A stretch of 64,000 bases of DNA from positions 181,171,741-181,235,740 of the forward strand of contig CM041465.1 of the NCBI GenBank assembly GCA_023213395.1. The letters run 5' to 3'. The position numbers and the translations under genes were made by a program. Numbering within the stretch: the first letter of the stretch is position 1; the number at the start of each line of letters is the position of its first letter. Source of the DNA: Cycas panzhihuaensis. Taxonomy: Eukaryota; Cycadophyta. This document shows, piece by piece, positions 20,755 to 31,622 of this stretch. The notes under the pieces are model-generated. The model did no database searches. It saw only the letters and a program-made list of their open reading frames with translations, and was not told the origin of the DNA.

Positions 20755-21849
20755 GTGGTACAAATGGAGGAATTGTTTAAAGGATTACTAGCGGAGGATA
20801 TTCCACGAATGTTGTTGTTGATGGAAAACTTGGTGAAACAATTACAATTAACAATCCCCCTATGCCAAGTGATAGATTGGATTAAGGGAGGAATATTACA
20901 ACAACAAGGAATCACCAAGAGTTTCAAGAAAGTGATGCCATCTTTCAACATGGATACCATGGTAACAATGATTGTGTTGAGAGAAAGATTTTCAAGGGTA
21001 ATCGTGGACGGAGGAGCCACCGTGAATGTACTACCAACCTCGACATGGCGGAAGTTGGGGAGCCCAAAGTTGGAAGCAGCAACTTATTCGTTGAAGTTAA
21101 CAAACAAATTGCTAGTATGACCTGTGGGGAAGCTCACCAACATCAAGGTGGATGTGACAAGAATTACAGTCAAAATCGATTTTACGATTGTGAAAACAGA
21201 GAAGGGTGCAACACCCTATCCAGCCTTATTGGGGAGACCTTGGCTATACAAAACACAATGTCTCCAAAGTTGGAAAGATGTAACTTTCACATTGTTTGAT
21301 GGAGGAAATGAAGTAGTATTACCAATGTTGGGAAAGAATTCCATTGAAATAAGACTCGACGATAGTTCAAGCACGACTATTGTGAGTGAAGCAACAACAT
21401 ATTCGTTTGACAAAGTAAATCTCTACCACACAGCCAAAGAACCAACCAAAATAATCGATCTCCAAGAAACAGAGCCGACTTACTTTGGAGAAATCTACAA
21501 TTCTTTAGATAATGAAAATGGGATGAAATTTGTGGACTATTGGTTGCAAGATGCTTATGAAGTTAATTCTCCTTCTCATAGATGTAATTTACTATCTAAA
21601 GATGTAACTGAAAATATTAATGATAATTCAAATTCTTTTGAGTATATGGCAACTAGCAGTAACATGGCAGATAACAAGGGAACTAATAATAACCTAACCC
21701 CAGACCAAAACCCCCCTAGTATACCTAGTTTATTCCATAACTCTATAGTATCTAGTACTAATCCTAATCCCTCCTATACCCTAGGTGTGGGTCCTAAGGT
21801 AGATTACCTACCCCCCCCCCCACCTATTACTACCCGGGGAAGGAAGTAG
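20755..21849 (+). pseudogene. Gyp-2 aspartic protease and Pro-rich linker
   Basis: One frame with a single TGA at 21118-21120 (probably from CGA). The active-site loop reads VIVDGGATVNVLPTSTWRKL near 21000, the DGG form common in plant Tat/Athila-like proteases. The later LLGRPWLYKTQCLQSW block is shared with Gyp-1 and Gyp-3. Downstream (from about 21650) the frame becomes a Pro/Asn-rich linker ending PPPPP near 21815, matched in Gyp-3 by a PNPNPNPN linker. Confidence 0.82.
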
Positions 21850-22735
21850 TAATCCTTCCTCATCCTCTTTAGAAGTATACCCACCCAGCAATCAGTCCCT
21901 TCCAACAATTAGCGCCAAACCCAAGGAAATGGAGGAGGAATCGGCAGAAAATACTTCTAGAGACTTAGGTCTAGGTAGTAGGATAACCATCCCTGAGGAG
22001 AGACACTTTGAAACTTACATTGGAGATTATGTTAAACCCTTTTATGGAGAGCAATTATACGAAACTACCCATTTAACCCATTGCATAGAATACTGGATGG
22101 AGGAAGAGAACTGGGACAAGAATCAGTGGCAGAGGGATTTAGTACTCACTTTACAGGGAATAGCCTGGTGTTGGTACTTAGCCCACCAAGCTACCCTCCA
22201 AAGATGGAAAGAATTACAAGCTGCATTTAGAATACGATTCGACCACCCCAAACAACTAAACATTCCATTATTCCATGTAGGGAAAAGCCCTAGCAAACAT
22301 ATTCAGAAATGTAAACAAGAATGGACATCCCTAAGTATACCAAAGAAAACATTGTCTAACCTCTTTTATCACACCCTAGGACAGGTAGCAAGGAATTGGT
22401 TCCTAGGAAAAGAACAAAATCTAGATGTAACTTGGGGAAACCTTAAGAAATCTTTTATAAAAACTTTTATACATTCGTCAAAAGATAGGGATATCAATAA
22501 AGTACTAGAACAAGGAGCCATAACACTAATGAATAAAGAGAAGGAAGAATCAGAAAACGAAGAAGGAGAAGAGATTCCCAGTTATCCTGTGGAGTTTACT
22601 GAAATCAATGTTGGAGAAAGGGAAATAGAAGATACCCTTGCTAATAAACTAGGAGACAAAGAAGGTATCGAAACAACCAAACTAAAAACAACCGAAATTG
22701 ATGTAGGGAGTAAGGAGGAACCCAAAACAATATGA
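21850..22735 (+). CDS. Gyp-2 Gag-like protein between protease and RT
   Basis: An intact frame (ATG at 21929, 268 codons) in a different phase from protease. It contains two successive segments with the retrotransposon Gag core pattern: TLQGIAWCWYLAHQATLQRW with KELQAAFRIRF (about 22148-22250), and YHTLGQVARNWFLGKEQN with WGNLKKSFIKTF (about 22365-22470). Between them is PLFHVGKSPSKHIQKCKQEW. The end is Glu-rich and leads to RT. Gyp-1 and Gyp-3 have the same block in the same place. Function unknown; the lack of stops hints at recent selection. Confidence 0.68.
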
Positions 22736-24150
22736 ATCGAAGATTACAGGGACGATCAAACAATAGCTAAGGCCCAGCAATAGTTTGAAGAATTTCGTGA
22801 CGTATTCGCATGGTCATATAAGGATCTGAAGGGAATTCCCCTAGAAGTTGTAATGCATCACATCGGCTTGATGGAAGAAGCAAAGCCGGTAAAACAAAGA
22901 CCATATCGCACGAATCCTAAGTATAAAGAGAAAGTAAAAGCAGACTTGGACAAAATGTTAGAGGCAGGGTATATATATGAAATCGACTACAACGACTAGG
23001 TGAGCCTTGTAGTGGTGGTTCCCAAGAAGAATGGGAAAATGCGCGTCTGTGTGGACTACAGACAACTTAATAAGGTGAAAAAGAATGATCCGTTTCTGTT
23101 ACCCTTTACAAAAGATATTTTGGAAGTCGTGGGAGGAAACGAGATATATTCCTTCACCGACGGATTTAGTGGGTATCACCAAGTGCAAATTGCCCCGGAA
23201 GATCAAGCGAAGAATACGTTTGTTACGGAATGGGGAACGTACGCCTACAGAGTGATGTCATTCAGTCTTACGAATGCTCCAGCCACATTTCAAAGAATAG
23301 TAATCAATATATTTCATAGAATGATTGGGGAAAAAGTGGCAATATTTCTGGATGATGGGACATTATATGGGTTTATGAAAAACCATATGGAAAACCTGAG
23401 GGAGATGTTGCAAACATGCCGAGGGAATAAGTTATGTTTGAATCCTGAAAAGTGTACCTTTTTGGTACCATTTGGGAATCTATTGGGCCACATAGTAAGT
23501 AAGGAAGGATTGCTAACAGATCCGGCCAAGGTACCTACAATCCTACACTTTCCAGTACCGCTCACGATGAGGCAATTGAAGGGTTTCTTGGGTCTAACTG
23601 GATATTACAGAAAATTCATTAGGGGGTACGCATGCATATCAGGACCACTTGAGGAGTTGTTAAAGAAGAGTGTTGAATGGGATTGGACGAGAGAACAACA
23701 GCAAGCCTTTGAAGCGTTGAAGAAGGCCATAATATCGGCACCTATACTACGATTTCCTGATTGGAAGAAAATCTTCAATGTGCATGTTGATGCCTCGCAA
23801 TACGCTATTGGATGCATCTTGGCACAACCAAGTGATAAAAAGGTGGACTATCCGATATACTTTACAAGTCGGAAACTCACGAAAGCATAGCAGAATTATA
23901 CCACAACGAAAAGAGAAGCGCTCAGAATGGTGTATGCATTGCAGAAATTCCAACATTACCTATTATTGGATCCATTCCTGTTCTTTGTCGACCATCAAGC
24001 ACTCATGTACCTAGTGAATAAACCAGTAATGAGAGGACGAATTAGCAGGTGGTTAATGCTATTTCAAGAATTCTCTTTTAAAATCATTGTGAAACCAAGG
24101 AAAACCCACATCATACCCGACCAATTATTAAGAATTCCAAATGGGAAAAA
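22736..24150 (+). pseudogene. pol: Gyp-2 reverse transcriptase and RNase H
   Basis: RT begins YKDLKGIPLEVVMHHIGL near 22820. 23000-23890 is one open frame: VVPKKNGKMRVCVDYRQLNK, FSGYHQVQIAPEDQAKNTF, SLTNAPATFQRIV and FLDD at 23345-23356, then connection domain GFLGLTGYYRKFIRGYA. RNase H has HVDASQYAIGCILAQPSDKK near 23780, TTTKREALRMVYALQKF near 23905 and VDHQALMYLVNKP near 23990. Stops: TAG at about 22998 (Trp in relatives) and at about 23888 (Gln). Confidence 0.9.
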
Positions 24151-24194
24151 GGCTGTGGGTGGTGCGATGATTTTCCGTGACGCCTTTATTCAAA

Positions 24195-24960
24195 GGTAGA
24201 GGCAGTTCCAATAGACTGGTATGAGAGAATACTAGAATACTTAGCAACTGGGGAAGTACCACCATAATTGGACCGCATAGAATGGCGGAATTTTGTGAGA
24301 AAAGCAAAGCCATACCAATTGATAAAAGGGGAGTTATACAAATTAGGACCAGATGAGGTGTTACGGCAGTGCATCAGGCCACATGAGGTCAACCAAATTA
24401 TGGACCAAGCACATAAAGGCGTAGCAGGAGGACACATGGGAAAGTTAGCAACATGGAGGAAGATTTTGATGTCAGGGTTCTAGTGGCCATCGATGTTCGA
24501 GGACGTAAGAAGGTGGATCCAAGCATGCTACTATTGTCAAAGAGTTGATAAACCTAATCAGCAGGATTTCCAACCTCGACACCCAATCTTACCTCTGACA
24601 TCGTTCGAAAAGTGGGAGCTCGATTTCGCCAGACCAATCAAACCGGTCGCCCGGCGATCCCAAGCCCGATTTATCCTAGTGGCGACCAACTACATGACTA
24701 AATGGGTGGAAGTGAGGGCATTAAGGAAAGCAAACTTAGAAAGTACGACCCAATTTCTTTATGAAGTGATTATTACGAGATTTGGATGCCCTTTAGAAAT
24801 TGTAAGTGATCAAGGGGCCCATTTTCTCAACCAAACCATAGAGGTGTTAACATCAACTTTCATGATAAGCCATAGGAAGCCCACACCATACTACCCAAGG
24901 GCGAATGGGCAAGTAGAAAGCTCATAAAATTAGCAAGAATTGTCTAAGGAAGATCTGCGA
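24195..24960 (+). pseudogene. pol: Gyp-2 integrase core
   Basis: Zinc domain: HKGVAGGHMGKLATWRKI near 24412 and CYYCQRVDKPNQQDF near 24530 (HHCC). Core: KWELDFARPIKPVARRSQAR near 24615 (first Asp), YMTKWVEVRALRKANLEST near 24690, IVSDQGAHFLNQT near 24800 (second Asp intact), and PYYPRANGQVESS near 24890 (Glu). Breaks: a frameshift near 24195, TAA near 24267, TAG near 24482 in place of Trp, and a shift near 24925. Catalytic residues are all present. Confidence 0.86.
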
Positions 24961-25440
24961 CGTGGGAAGATCTGACTGGATCGAGAAACTTCCATCAGTG
25001 TTATGGGCTTTCAAAACAACATACAAAAAATCAATCGGGCAGACACCATTTCAACTAGTCTATGGAACAGAAGCCATCCTTCCTACAGAATTCGAGATAC
25101 CAAGCCTAAGAACCGCTATGCAATGCCGATTAGACGACTTCCACTCCTTACAACGGAGATTGGAAGAATTGGTGAGATTGGAAGAAAAGAGGTATATGGA
25201 AAAATGGTTACAAAACATAGAGAAACAACGACAAAAGGCGTGGCACGATCGACATCTACGCAAGCCACAGTTTAAAGAAGGTGATCAAGTCCTCCTCTAC
25301 GACAGCAAGTTCAGAATGCACCCCGGGAAGCTCAAAATGAGATGGTTAGACCTTATGTTGCGGAACAAATCTTCAAAAATGGGTCTGTACAACTACGGGA
25401 AATCAATGGACCACTGCTACCAACCCGAGTGAATGGTAGC
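24950..25440 (+). pseudogene. pol: Gyp-2 integrase C-terminal part
   Basis: Open from about 24962: LPSVLWAFKTTYKKSIGQTP, FQLVYGTEAILPTEFEIPSL, KQRQKAWHDRHLRKPQFKEG and VLLYDSKFRMHPGKLKMRWL. This is the standard gypsy integrase tail. No chromodomain follows; instead the frame decays and the sequence enters the word array. Confidence 0.82.
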
Positions 25441-25714
25441 TGACTAAAACCATACGTCGAGTAGAAGGAATTTCCAGCCGAATTAGTTGGTTGTACCATA
25501 GCGTGTTGCGTAAAGTTGAGGCAAATCAGATTGCCTTGATACCATAATATGATCCAATTCGGTATGGAAACATAAAATTACAAAAAAATCAAAAAACAAG
25601 AAAAAGAACTGTAACTCATATCATATACATAAGCAATAGGAAAAATCATCAAAAGAAGGATATATTGTAACGGAAAGAATCAAGAATGAGACAAAATTCT
25701 ATTAAAAAAGTCAG
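25441..25714 (+). other. Spacer after Gyp-2 integrase
   Basis: Alignable by eye to the equivalent stretch in Gyp-3 (TTGTACCATARCGTGTT, ATATGAT), so it belongs to the element. No coding seen beyond the integrase tail. Confidence 0.55.
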
Positions 25715-26215
25715 ATTTTTTACACATATACCAACAAAATACACTATACGTACCAAGAAAGTATGTTACCAGGTACACACTATGTAAAATAAGCCAAAAT
25801 ATACTATACGTACTAGAAAAATATGCTACCAGGTACACACAGTTAAAAAAGGTGAATAAGTCATTCAAAATACACTATACGTACCAAAAAAGTATGCTAC
25901 TAGGTACACATAGTTAAAAAAGTGAATAACTTAATCAAATTACACCTATACGTACCTAAAAAGTACGTTGTCAGGTATGCATAAGACAAAAGACCAAATA
26001 ATACAAAGATATATAATACGTACCTGCAAGCATTCCCGCACAGTACACAACAGAGAAAGGAGGATCATTCATTTAATTCTCAACAAAGAAATGTACCAAG
26101 AGGAACCCTTGTGATCCAAGGAAGCATAAGGACAAAATTCGGCACAAAATTTTGATGAATGCTTCAAGAAAACAGTGTCCATTCTGAAAAAGGTACGTAC
26201 GTAGGGTTTGTAGTG
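25715..26215 (+). repeat. Gyp-2 tandem array with CGTACC/GGTAC words
   Basis: Four imperfect units of about 65-75 bp (about 25735-26000), each with TACACTATACGTACC, then AAGTATG and AGGTACACA. Further GTACGTAC words appear near 26020 and 26192. The same GTACG/CGTAC words fill the first part of the Gyp-2 LTR. The matching position in Gyp-3 has units built on GCATTCC, and in Gyp-1 on GTTGCAAC. Confidence 0.78.
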
Positions 26216-26266
26216 GTACTCGTTGGTTTTTTCAGTCCTATTTCTGGAATCCCATAGCCCGTCATA

Positions 26267-26476
26267 ATGAGAACAACAGGTTGCCAAGAGACCTTCCTAC
26301 CCAAGCTGCGGAAAGAACTGGAGACATTGCCTTCCCAATTTCAGACTAAAGTCAAGCAGGCAAGCTGGGGAGAATATTTATACTGTAACCCTCTCTATTG
26401 GGACCAAAAGCTTATGGAGAGCATCTTGTTGAAGCTAAAAAAAGATGTGAAAAAAATCAAACTAGACGCAGAATAA
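26267..26476 (+). pseudogene. Gyp-2 ORF-X, N-terminal remnant
   Basis: Reads MRTTGCQETFLPKLRKELET, then ASWGEYLYCNPLYWDQKLME. Gyp-3 has the same start on the other strand near 29146 (MRITRCQENSLPKLKAELD, AGWGKYIHLAPLYW). The rest of ORF-X and the 3' LTR are missing: the sequence passes into Cop-1 gag at about 26480. Confidence 0.65.
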
Positions 26477-26479
26477 AGG

Positions 26480-27115
26480 GCTTCTTTGGAATAAAAGGCT
26501 TCTTTCCTTTGAACTTTGTTGCAAATACACCAAAAAATTCACCTCCATCATTATCTTTTAATAGTTGTTCACGCAGCAGTAGCAAACCCTCTAGATTATT
26601 AAAGGTGATTGTACCAAGTTTGTCAAATATTATGAGAAGTGCCAAAACTCTCATATGATTTGGGCAAACTCTTCAGTACAGAGATAATCATCACCTTGTT
26701 AGTGATGGTTTCTCTAATGGTACTCAATTCAGTCTTGAGGAACATAACCTATTACGTATGATCAACAATGGACCTTATCAATTTAGACTATAGAGCTAAA
26801 TTTAGAGCATTAAAGCTCTCACATCATTCATATTTTCAAATGTGGCGTCTTTAACATTTTCAATTAAGTTGCGACTTATCGACAAGTTAATAAGCCCCAA
26901 TGCAAATATGTTCTTGGCATCGAACTTTACATATGCAACAGTTTTTTAGGCATGTTGAGCAACTTTTCCATCAACATGAGCCCATAAGTCATTCATCACC
27001 AACAAAGTCTTCAACTAGCCCTTCCATGCACTATAACTTTTAGCACCTACAAACTTCTCAGTGAGAGAGCTCAAAATATTACCACACACAATTTTATGGA
27101 AAATTAAATAACATA
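26480..27115 (-). pseudogene. gag: Cop-1 gag, N-terminal portion
   Basis: On the minus strand SLTEKFVGAKSYSAWKG near 27060 and TLLVMNDLWAHVDGKVAQHA near 27000 are the copia Gag start. KLGTITFNNLEGLLLLREQ near 26610 and VFATKFKGKKPFIPKKPF near 26520 are the part before the zinc knuckle. That knuckle lies at 15320 on the same strand, so these are two halves of one gene split by Gyp-2. A near-repeat at 26471-26507 (AATAAAGGGCTTCTTTG twice) marks the junction. Several stops. Confidence 0.7.
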
Positions 27116-27170
27116 TACCACAATACAAAAACACACAAAAATGACACAAAGGGCTTAAAATAGCCCCAAC

Positions 27171-27948
27171 TATTGACTTAATTTTTTACCCCTTAGAAAG
27201 TACACTTGTCAAGGGCCACTTCCAGTAGTCCACTTAGGGTTTAATCAACATGTCAATTTCATAATACATCACACATACATAATATGCACTCATCAATCCA
27301 TCAATAAGGTATAACGCATCATCACAGCATTATCATAACATCAATCAGAACCACGCATATCAACCATAATCATGCCCATGATGCACAATTTCCATGTCAC
27401 TCATAATTTCATTAAGCAATATCATTATTCAATGGCTTTATATCATTGGAGAATTCTTCCACATGTGTCTCCAACTAGAAAACATGACACAAGACTCAAT
27501 TTACTTGAATCTCACACTGAAATTGTGGAGAAATGACCAATAAATACCCAAGTGCGTGCCTTTTGAGGAGCAGTGGTGACTTATGGTCACAACCATTCCT
27601 TTCCCTAACAAAATACACCTTTTCATAATAACTCTTTAATCATGCCTCTCAATACAATATTTTGACCATACAAACACGTGTCTATGGATGACGTCAACAG
27701 ATTTGGAATGTATCTTTTCAATTGGCTTGTACATTCCATGCATTCCTCGTTATGTGCTCCAAACTATGTTGCATTCCATTTCGGAACATACCCTATCAAG
27801 CGTTCCCCAAGAGCTCTTTTTTGGTAGTTTCCTTTGGATCATATCCTGCATTCTTCTAGATGATCCCTAGTTCATGAGTTCCTACACTCATCAAGTTAGG
27901 CTAGACATATTTTGCCAGTTTTCCATTGTCCAAAGCGTACAGGTACCA
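27171..27948 (-). repeat. Gyp-3 3' LTR (upper boundary approximate)
   Basis: The low end aligns with the Gyp-2 LTR end: CCTTGACAAGTGTACTTTCT followed by AAGTCAATA where Gyp-2 has GAAGTCAACA. The body has GCATTCC words (near 27739 and 27773), like the Gyp-3 internal array. The upper end is placed next to the polypurine tract at 27951-27966 (GATGTAGGGGAAAAA on the minus strand). It is clearly diverged from the Gyp-2 LTR. Confidence 0.6.
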
Positions 27949-28049
27949 AATTTTTCCCCTACATCTATCCAGAGTCAACAAAAATGGTAGAACATCCTTG
28001 CTAAAACTTTTGGACTTTGTTTCTCACCCCCACTCTACATCAAGGCTGC

Positions 28050-29165
28050 TCCCATTGCCTTTGATCTCTCATAGCTTCATTGCCCTTCAAAATGTCTTCA
28101 TTTATTCGTGTGAGGGTGGTGATGATAACATCTTTCTCCTTCAATTTTTCTTTAAAAGCGACAATTTTTGCTTTGTAACCTACCTCAAACTCCACCATCT
28201 AGATGATTTGTCAACTCTTTTCTTCCATAGAAACTTGTTACTGAGAAGATGTCTCTCCTGGTTCTGTGGCAGGAAGGAATTCTTCCTCTATTGGTGCCCA
28301 TTCCTCCAATGAGAGCTCTAATTCTACTTCCTCCTCCTTCATTGCCTCATGCTTCCATTTAGTACTCCTTTTTCACCCCTTGTTTGGAGCAGAGATGAAT
28401 AAGGCTCCTCAGTGCTTATTGTAGACATTTAAGTATACTTACAATCTATTTTTTCACCTTTTTATAATGTTCATGTCCCGAATATTATCCAGAATTCTAC
28501 CATCCAATGTTTTATTAACAATTCATCTTATTGAATGGATTGTTGTGGTGGTTGTGCTATGGATGCAAAAGTACTACCAGAAGCAGTGAAGGATGTTGGA
28601 AGGGATGAACGTTTATTTCCATAATTTGTCGCTTCATATTCACTACCAGAAATTCAGACCAATTTAATTGAACTCCATCACGAACTTGTGGCAACATCGA
28701 CATCAATCCCCCTAAAATATATGTATATTTCTGTTTGGATAAGAATCGAATGACAATTACCTTCGCCACCCACTGCAACCTCTCATCCCTGATGTCCACA
28801 ATTCTATTTCCTCCCACGAATATTTCAATGTGCTCCTTGCACATTTCTCTCATCCAAATTTCACAATCAACCTCCGTTCATTTTGCGGTTGTTGGGTCAT
28901 CCCCCTCCTTGGGAAGTTCCATTAGGTTATGAATTATGCCACTATAAAACTAGATGCGCCCTATATTTTTTTCTCAACTCCGACAATATTTGTTCCATTA
29001 ATTCTGGGTTCCAATACAATGGAGCCAGGTGAATATATTTTCCCCAACCTGCCTATCAGACTTTGGCCCTAAGAGTTGTTGGCAATCTGTCCAACTCAGC
29101 CTTCAACTTTGGGAGAGAGTTTTCTTGACACCTTGTGATCCTCATGCTAGACAAAATGGAAAAGT
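28050..29165 (-). pseudogene. Gyp-3 ORF-X
   Basis: N-terminus MRITRCQENSLPKLKAELD near 29146 and APLYWNPELMEQILSELRKK near 29040 match Gyp-2 ORF-X. The middle (28557-28853) reads MREMCKEHIEIFVGGNRIVD and LNWSEFLVVNMKRQIM, the latter like VDWTEYFKKRVQDKEW in Gyp-1. An acidic EEEVELELSLEEWAPIEEEF near 28340 is followed by a coiled-coil-like VGYKAKIVAFKEKLKEKDVI near 28180. It ends just before the polypurine tract. Stops and frameshifts throughout. Confidence 0.52.
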
Positions 29166-29384
29166 AACAAGCAATGTTTAACACTAATAAGATGAAAATG
29201 AAAAAGACTAGGATTTGCTAGTAAGAAAACCTGAGGTACATTTTGTGTGTTTGCCTTTGGAACGTATGCCAATTTGGTCACTTGCTTCTTTGCCAAATTC
29301 ATTGAAATACTAGCACATGATGGTGTTAATCACTCTAGAACTTCCTCTCATCAAAATGAGACAAAATGAGTTAGGTATTCACTT

Positions 29385-29520
29385 TTAATCCCCATGCACT
29401 CTACTATGCATTCTCGTTGAAATGCTCATAGGAGCGTATAGTGTAAAATTACATTGCGCATTCCTTTGTTCTGTGCATTCCCAATACCATTCCTTTTGGA
29501 ACGCATAGTGTATTTTGAAG
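29385..29520 (-). repeat. Gyp-3 short-word array (GCATTCC type)
   Basis: Two to three diverged units: minus-strand TACACTATGCGTTCC then GGAATGGTATTGGGAATGCA, and TACACTATACGCTCC. The frame of each unit matches the Gyp-2 unit (TACACTATACGTACC ... AGGTACACA), with the word CGTACC replaced by GCGTTCC. Confidence 0.6.
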
Positions 29521-29531
29521 GAAAGTTTACT

Positions 29532-29537
<6 letters not shown>

Positions 29538-29604
<67 letters not shown>
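29538..29604. repeat. Compound microsatellite (CT)n(TA)n
   Basis: About 21 CT units then 12 TA units, inside the Gyp-3 post-integrase region. Pure repeats, so likely length-variable. Confidence 0.95.
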
Positions 29605-29605
<1 letters not shown>

Positions 29606-29759
29606 TCTCATCTCTTTTTTTTTCCCCCTTCCTCTTTAATATTTTTCCATGTGATGATTTTACTTAGATGTACGATTTGAGTTACGATTGTTTTTTCTTT
29701 TTCTTTTATTTTCTTTTCTATATTTTTATTTTTATATACCAAACTAGAATCATATTTTG

Positions 29760-30980
29760 ACACTAAGACAACCTCGATTGTCTTCAAGGAACACGTTATG
29801 GTACAAAGGGTTGATTCCCCTAGTAGATTTTTCCTACCTTAATTGTGGTAGAATTCTAACTAGTTGCCATTTACCACTATTAGCAGTTACATTCCATCAA
29901 TCTCCCTTAATTGTACTGAACCATTAGCAAAAATCTTATCCACAATGTATCGTCCAAGTCACCTCATCTTCAACTTTCTAGGGTGTGTACAAAACTTGCT
30001 GTTGTATAACAATATTTGGGGTTTCCCTCCTTAAATTGGGAAGCCTTTAAGTGGCGATCATACCACGCCTTTTCGTCACATTTTCTCGATATTCTACAGC
30101 CACTTTGCTTTATACAAAGTTTCTTCCAATTGCAATAATTATCGTAACCATTCCTATAGTGAATCTACATCATCGAGTCAGCAGGTCATATCCACTTGAA
30201 AGCTCAAGATCTCGAACTCGATTAGAATGATTGCTTCCATTCCATAAACTAATTGGAGTGGTATTTGTCTTGTTGCTCTTTTGCAGGTTATACGAAAAGC
30301 CCACAATGTTGATGGCAACTTTTCTGCCCAATCTAATCTCCCCACATCACAAATCTTCCATAAGCAATTATTCGTTAGTTCTGGGGTAGTAAGGTGTAAA
30401 TTTGAGATGACTGATTAGAAATTTCAACATCAACTCTTTCATCGCTTCATTCAAAAAATGTAATCCTTGGTTACTTACTATTTCCAAGAGGCAACCATAT
30501 TGTGCTATGATTACTTCATATAAAAATCTTGATGTACTGTCTACATCTACTTTTCTTAGTGGTCTTGCTTCTACCCACTTGGTCACGTAATTCCTGGCCA
30601 CTAATATATATCTAGCTTGAGATGTCAAGCCGCTAGTCGAATAGACTCAACAAAGTCAAGACCCCATTTCCCAAATGGCACCAAGGGTAATATTGGATTT
30701 AGTGGTCAAAAGCCCTGGCGACTTGACTTCCTCATTCTCTGGAAATAATTGCCTTTTTTAATCCATTTCTTTATAACTTCGAACATTGTCGACTGCCAAA
30801 ATTCAGTTGTCAAAACTTCTCCCCATGTTGCTTCTTTGCTCATATGTCCTCTTACCATTCCTTCATGGGCTTGGATTATTATCTGCTCTATCTCATCTGG
30901 CTATATGCAATGACATAACATATCATTCGGTCCCAAGCTATATAATTTGCCTTGAATTAGTTGAGATGATTCTGCATTTC
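29760..30980 (-). pseudogene. pol: Gyp-3 integrase
   Basis: The core segment is open at 30368-30628: QARYILVARNYVTKWVEARP, FLYEVIIAQYGCLLEIVSNQ, where the second catalytic SDQG is SNQG (Asp to Asn). FTPYYPRTNE follows. Upstream is the zinc region near 30850; downstream a decayed KRRGVV and SQFKEG tail near 30060. Catalytically dead by that change and by many stops. Confidence 0.8.
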
Positions 30981-30984
30981 AAAC

Positions 30985-31622
30985 TAAGTATATTCTTTTT
31001 GTTTCATCAATTCTAGTGGCAACTCCCTTGTTGCTAAATATTTTGAAATCCCTACATATGACTCAGTCAAAAATGATTCCACACTATATAGTGTTGCATC
31101 TGAGGTTTCATTGGGTATTCCTATGGCTTTCTCCCCATTTTCAATCCTAGATAATTGGTCAAGAATTATATGCACTTTTATAGGTTTTACTATGATCTTG
31201 AATGTAAATTCCTAAAACAACATTAGCCATCTGCTAATGCATCCTCTCATTATCTGTTTATTCACAAGATATATGAATGCCTAATGGTTTACGTAGAAAA
31301 TAAATGGATTTGACAAGAAGTAATGCCAAAATTTTTTAGAGGCATATACCATCCCTAGGCCTTCCCTTTCAGTTGTTGTATAGTTTTGTTTGGCTCCTAT
31401 CAATTTTTGGTTGGCAAAATAGATGGTATGATCAATATTCGTCTCCCCTGGTTGTGCAAGTACACACACAATGGCATATTACAAAGCAACTACATACACA
31501 TGAAAGATCTTATTCCAATCGAGGAATCAAATAATAGGTGCAAATACTATCGCTCGTTTTAAGGACTCAAATGTTTCTTCTTGTTTTTCTCCCCACTCGC
31601 ATTCAATATCCTTCCTCAACAT
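30985..31622 (-). pseudogene. pol: Gyp-3 RNase H and end of RT
   Basis: Continues the RT from 47094 across the Cop-2 insertion: DIECEWGEKQEETFESLKRA near 31600, then CVLAQPGETNIDHTIYFANQ near 31460, TTTEREGLGMVYASKKF near 31370, and VHIILDQLSRIENGEKAIG near 31170. The order and spacing match Gyp-2 RNase H. Confidence 0.82.

Larger units (their letters stand above)
15409..26480 (+). mobile_element. Gyp-2: Ty3/gypsy element inserted in Cop-1 gag
   Basis: Carries 5' LTR, gag, protease, Gag-like region, RT, RNase H, integrase, word array and the start of ORF-X, then ends without a 3' LTR at about 26480, where Cop-1 gag resumes on the other strand. It is the best-preserved gypsy element here: most domains are open over hundreds of codons. 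The five bases left of the LTR are GGGAG (15404-15408), but the right partner cannot be tested because the 3' end is missing. Confidence 0.86.

Noticed and set aside
27166-27170. CCAAC as the TSD of Gyp-3
   Set aside because: The other end of Gyp-3 is deleted, so there is no partner to compare.
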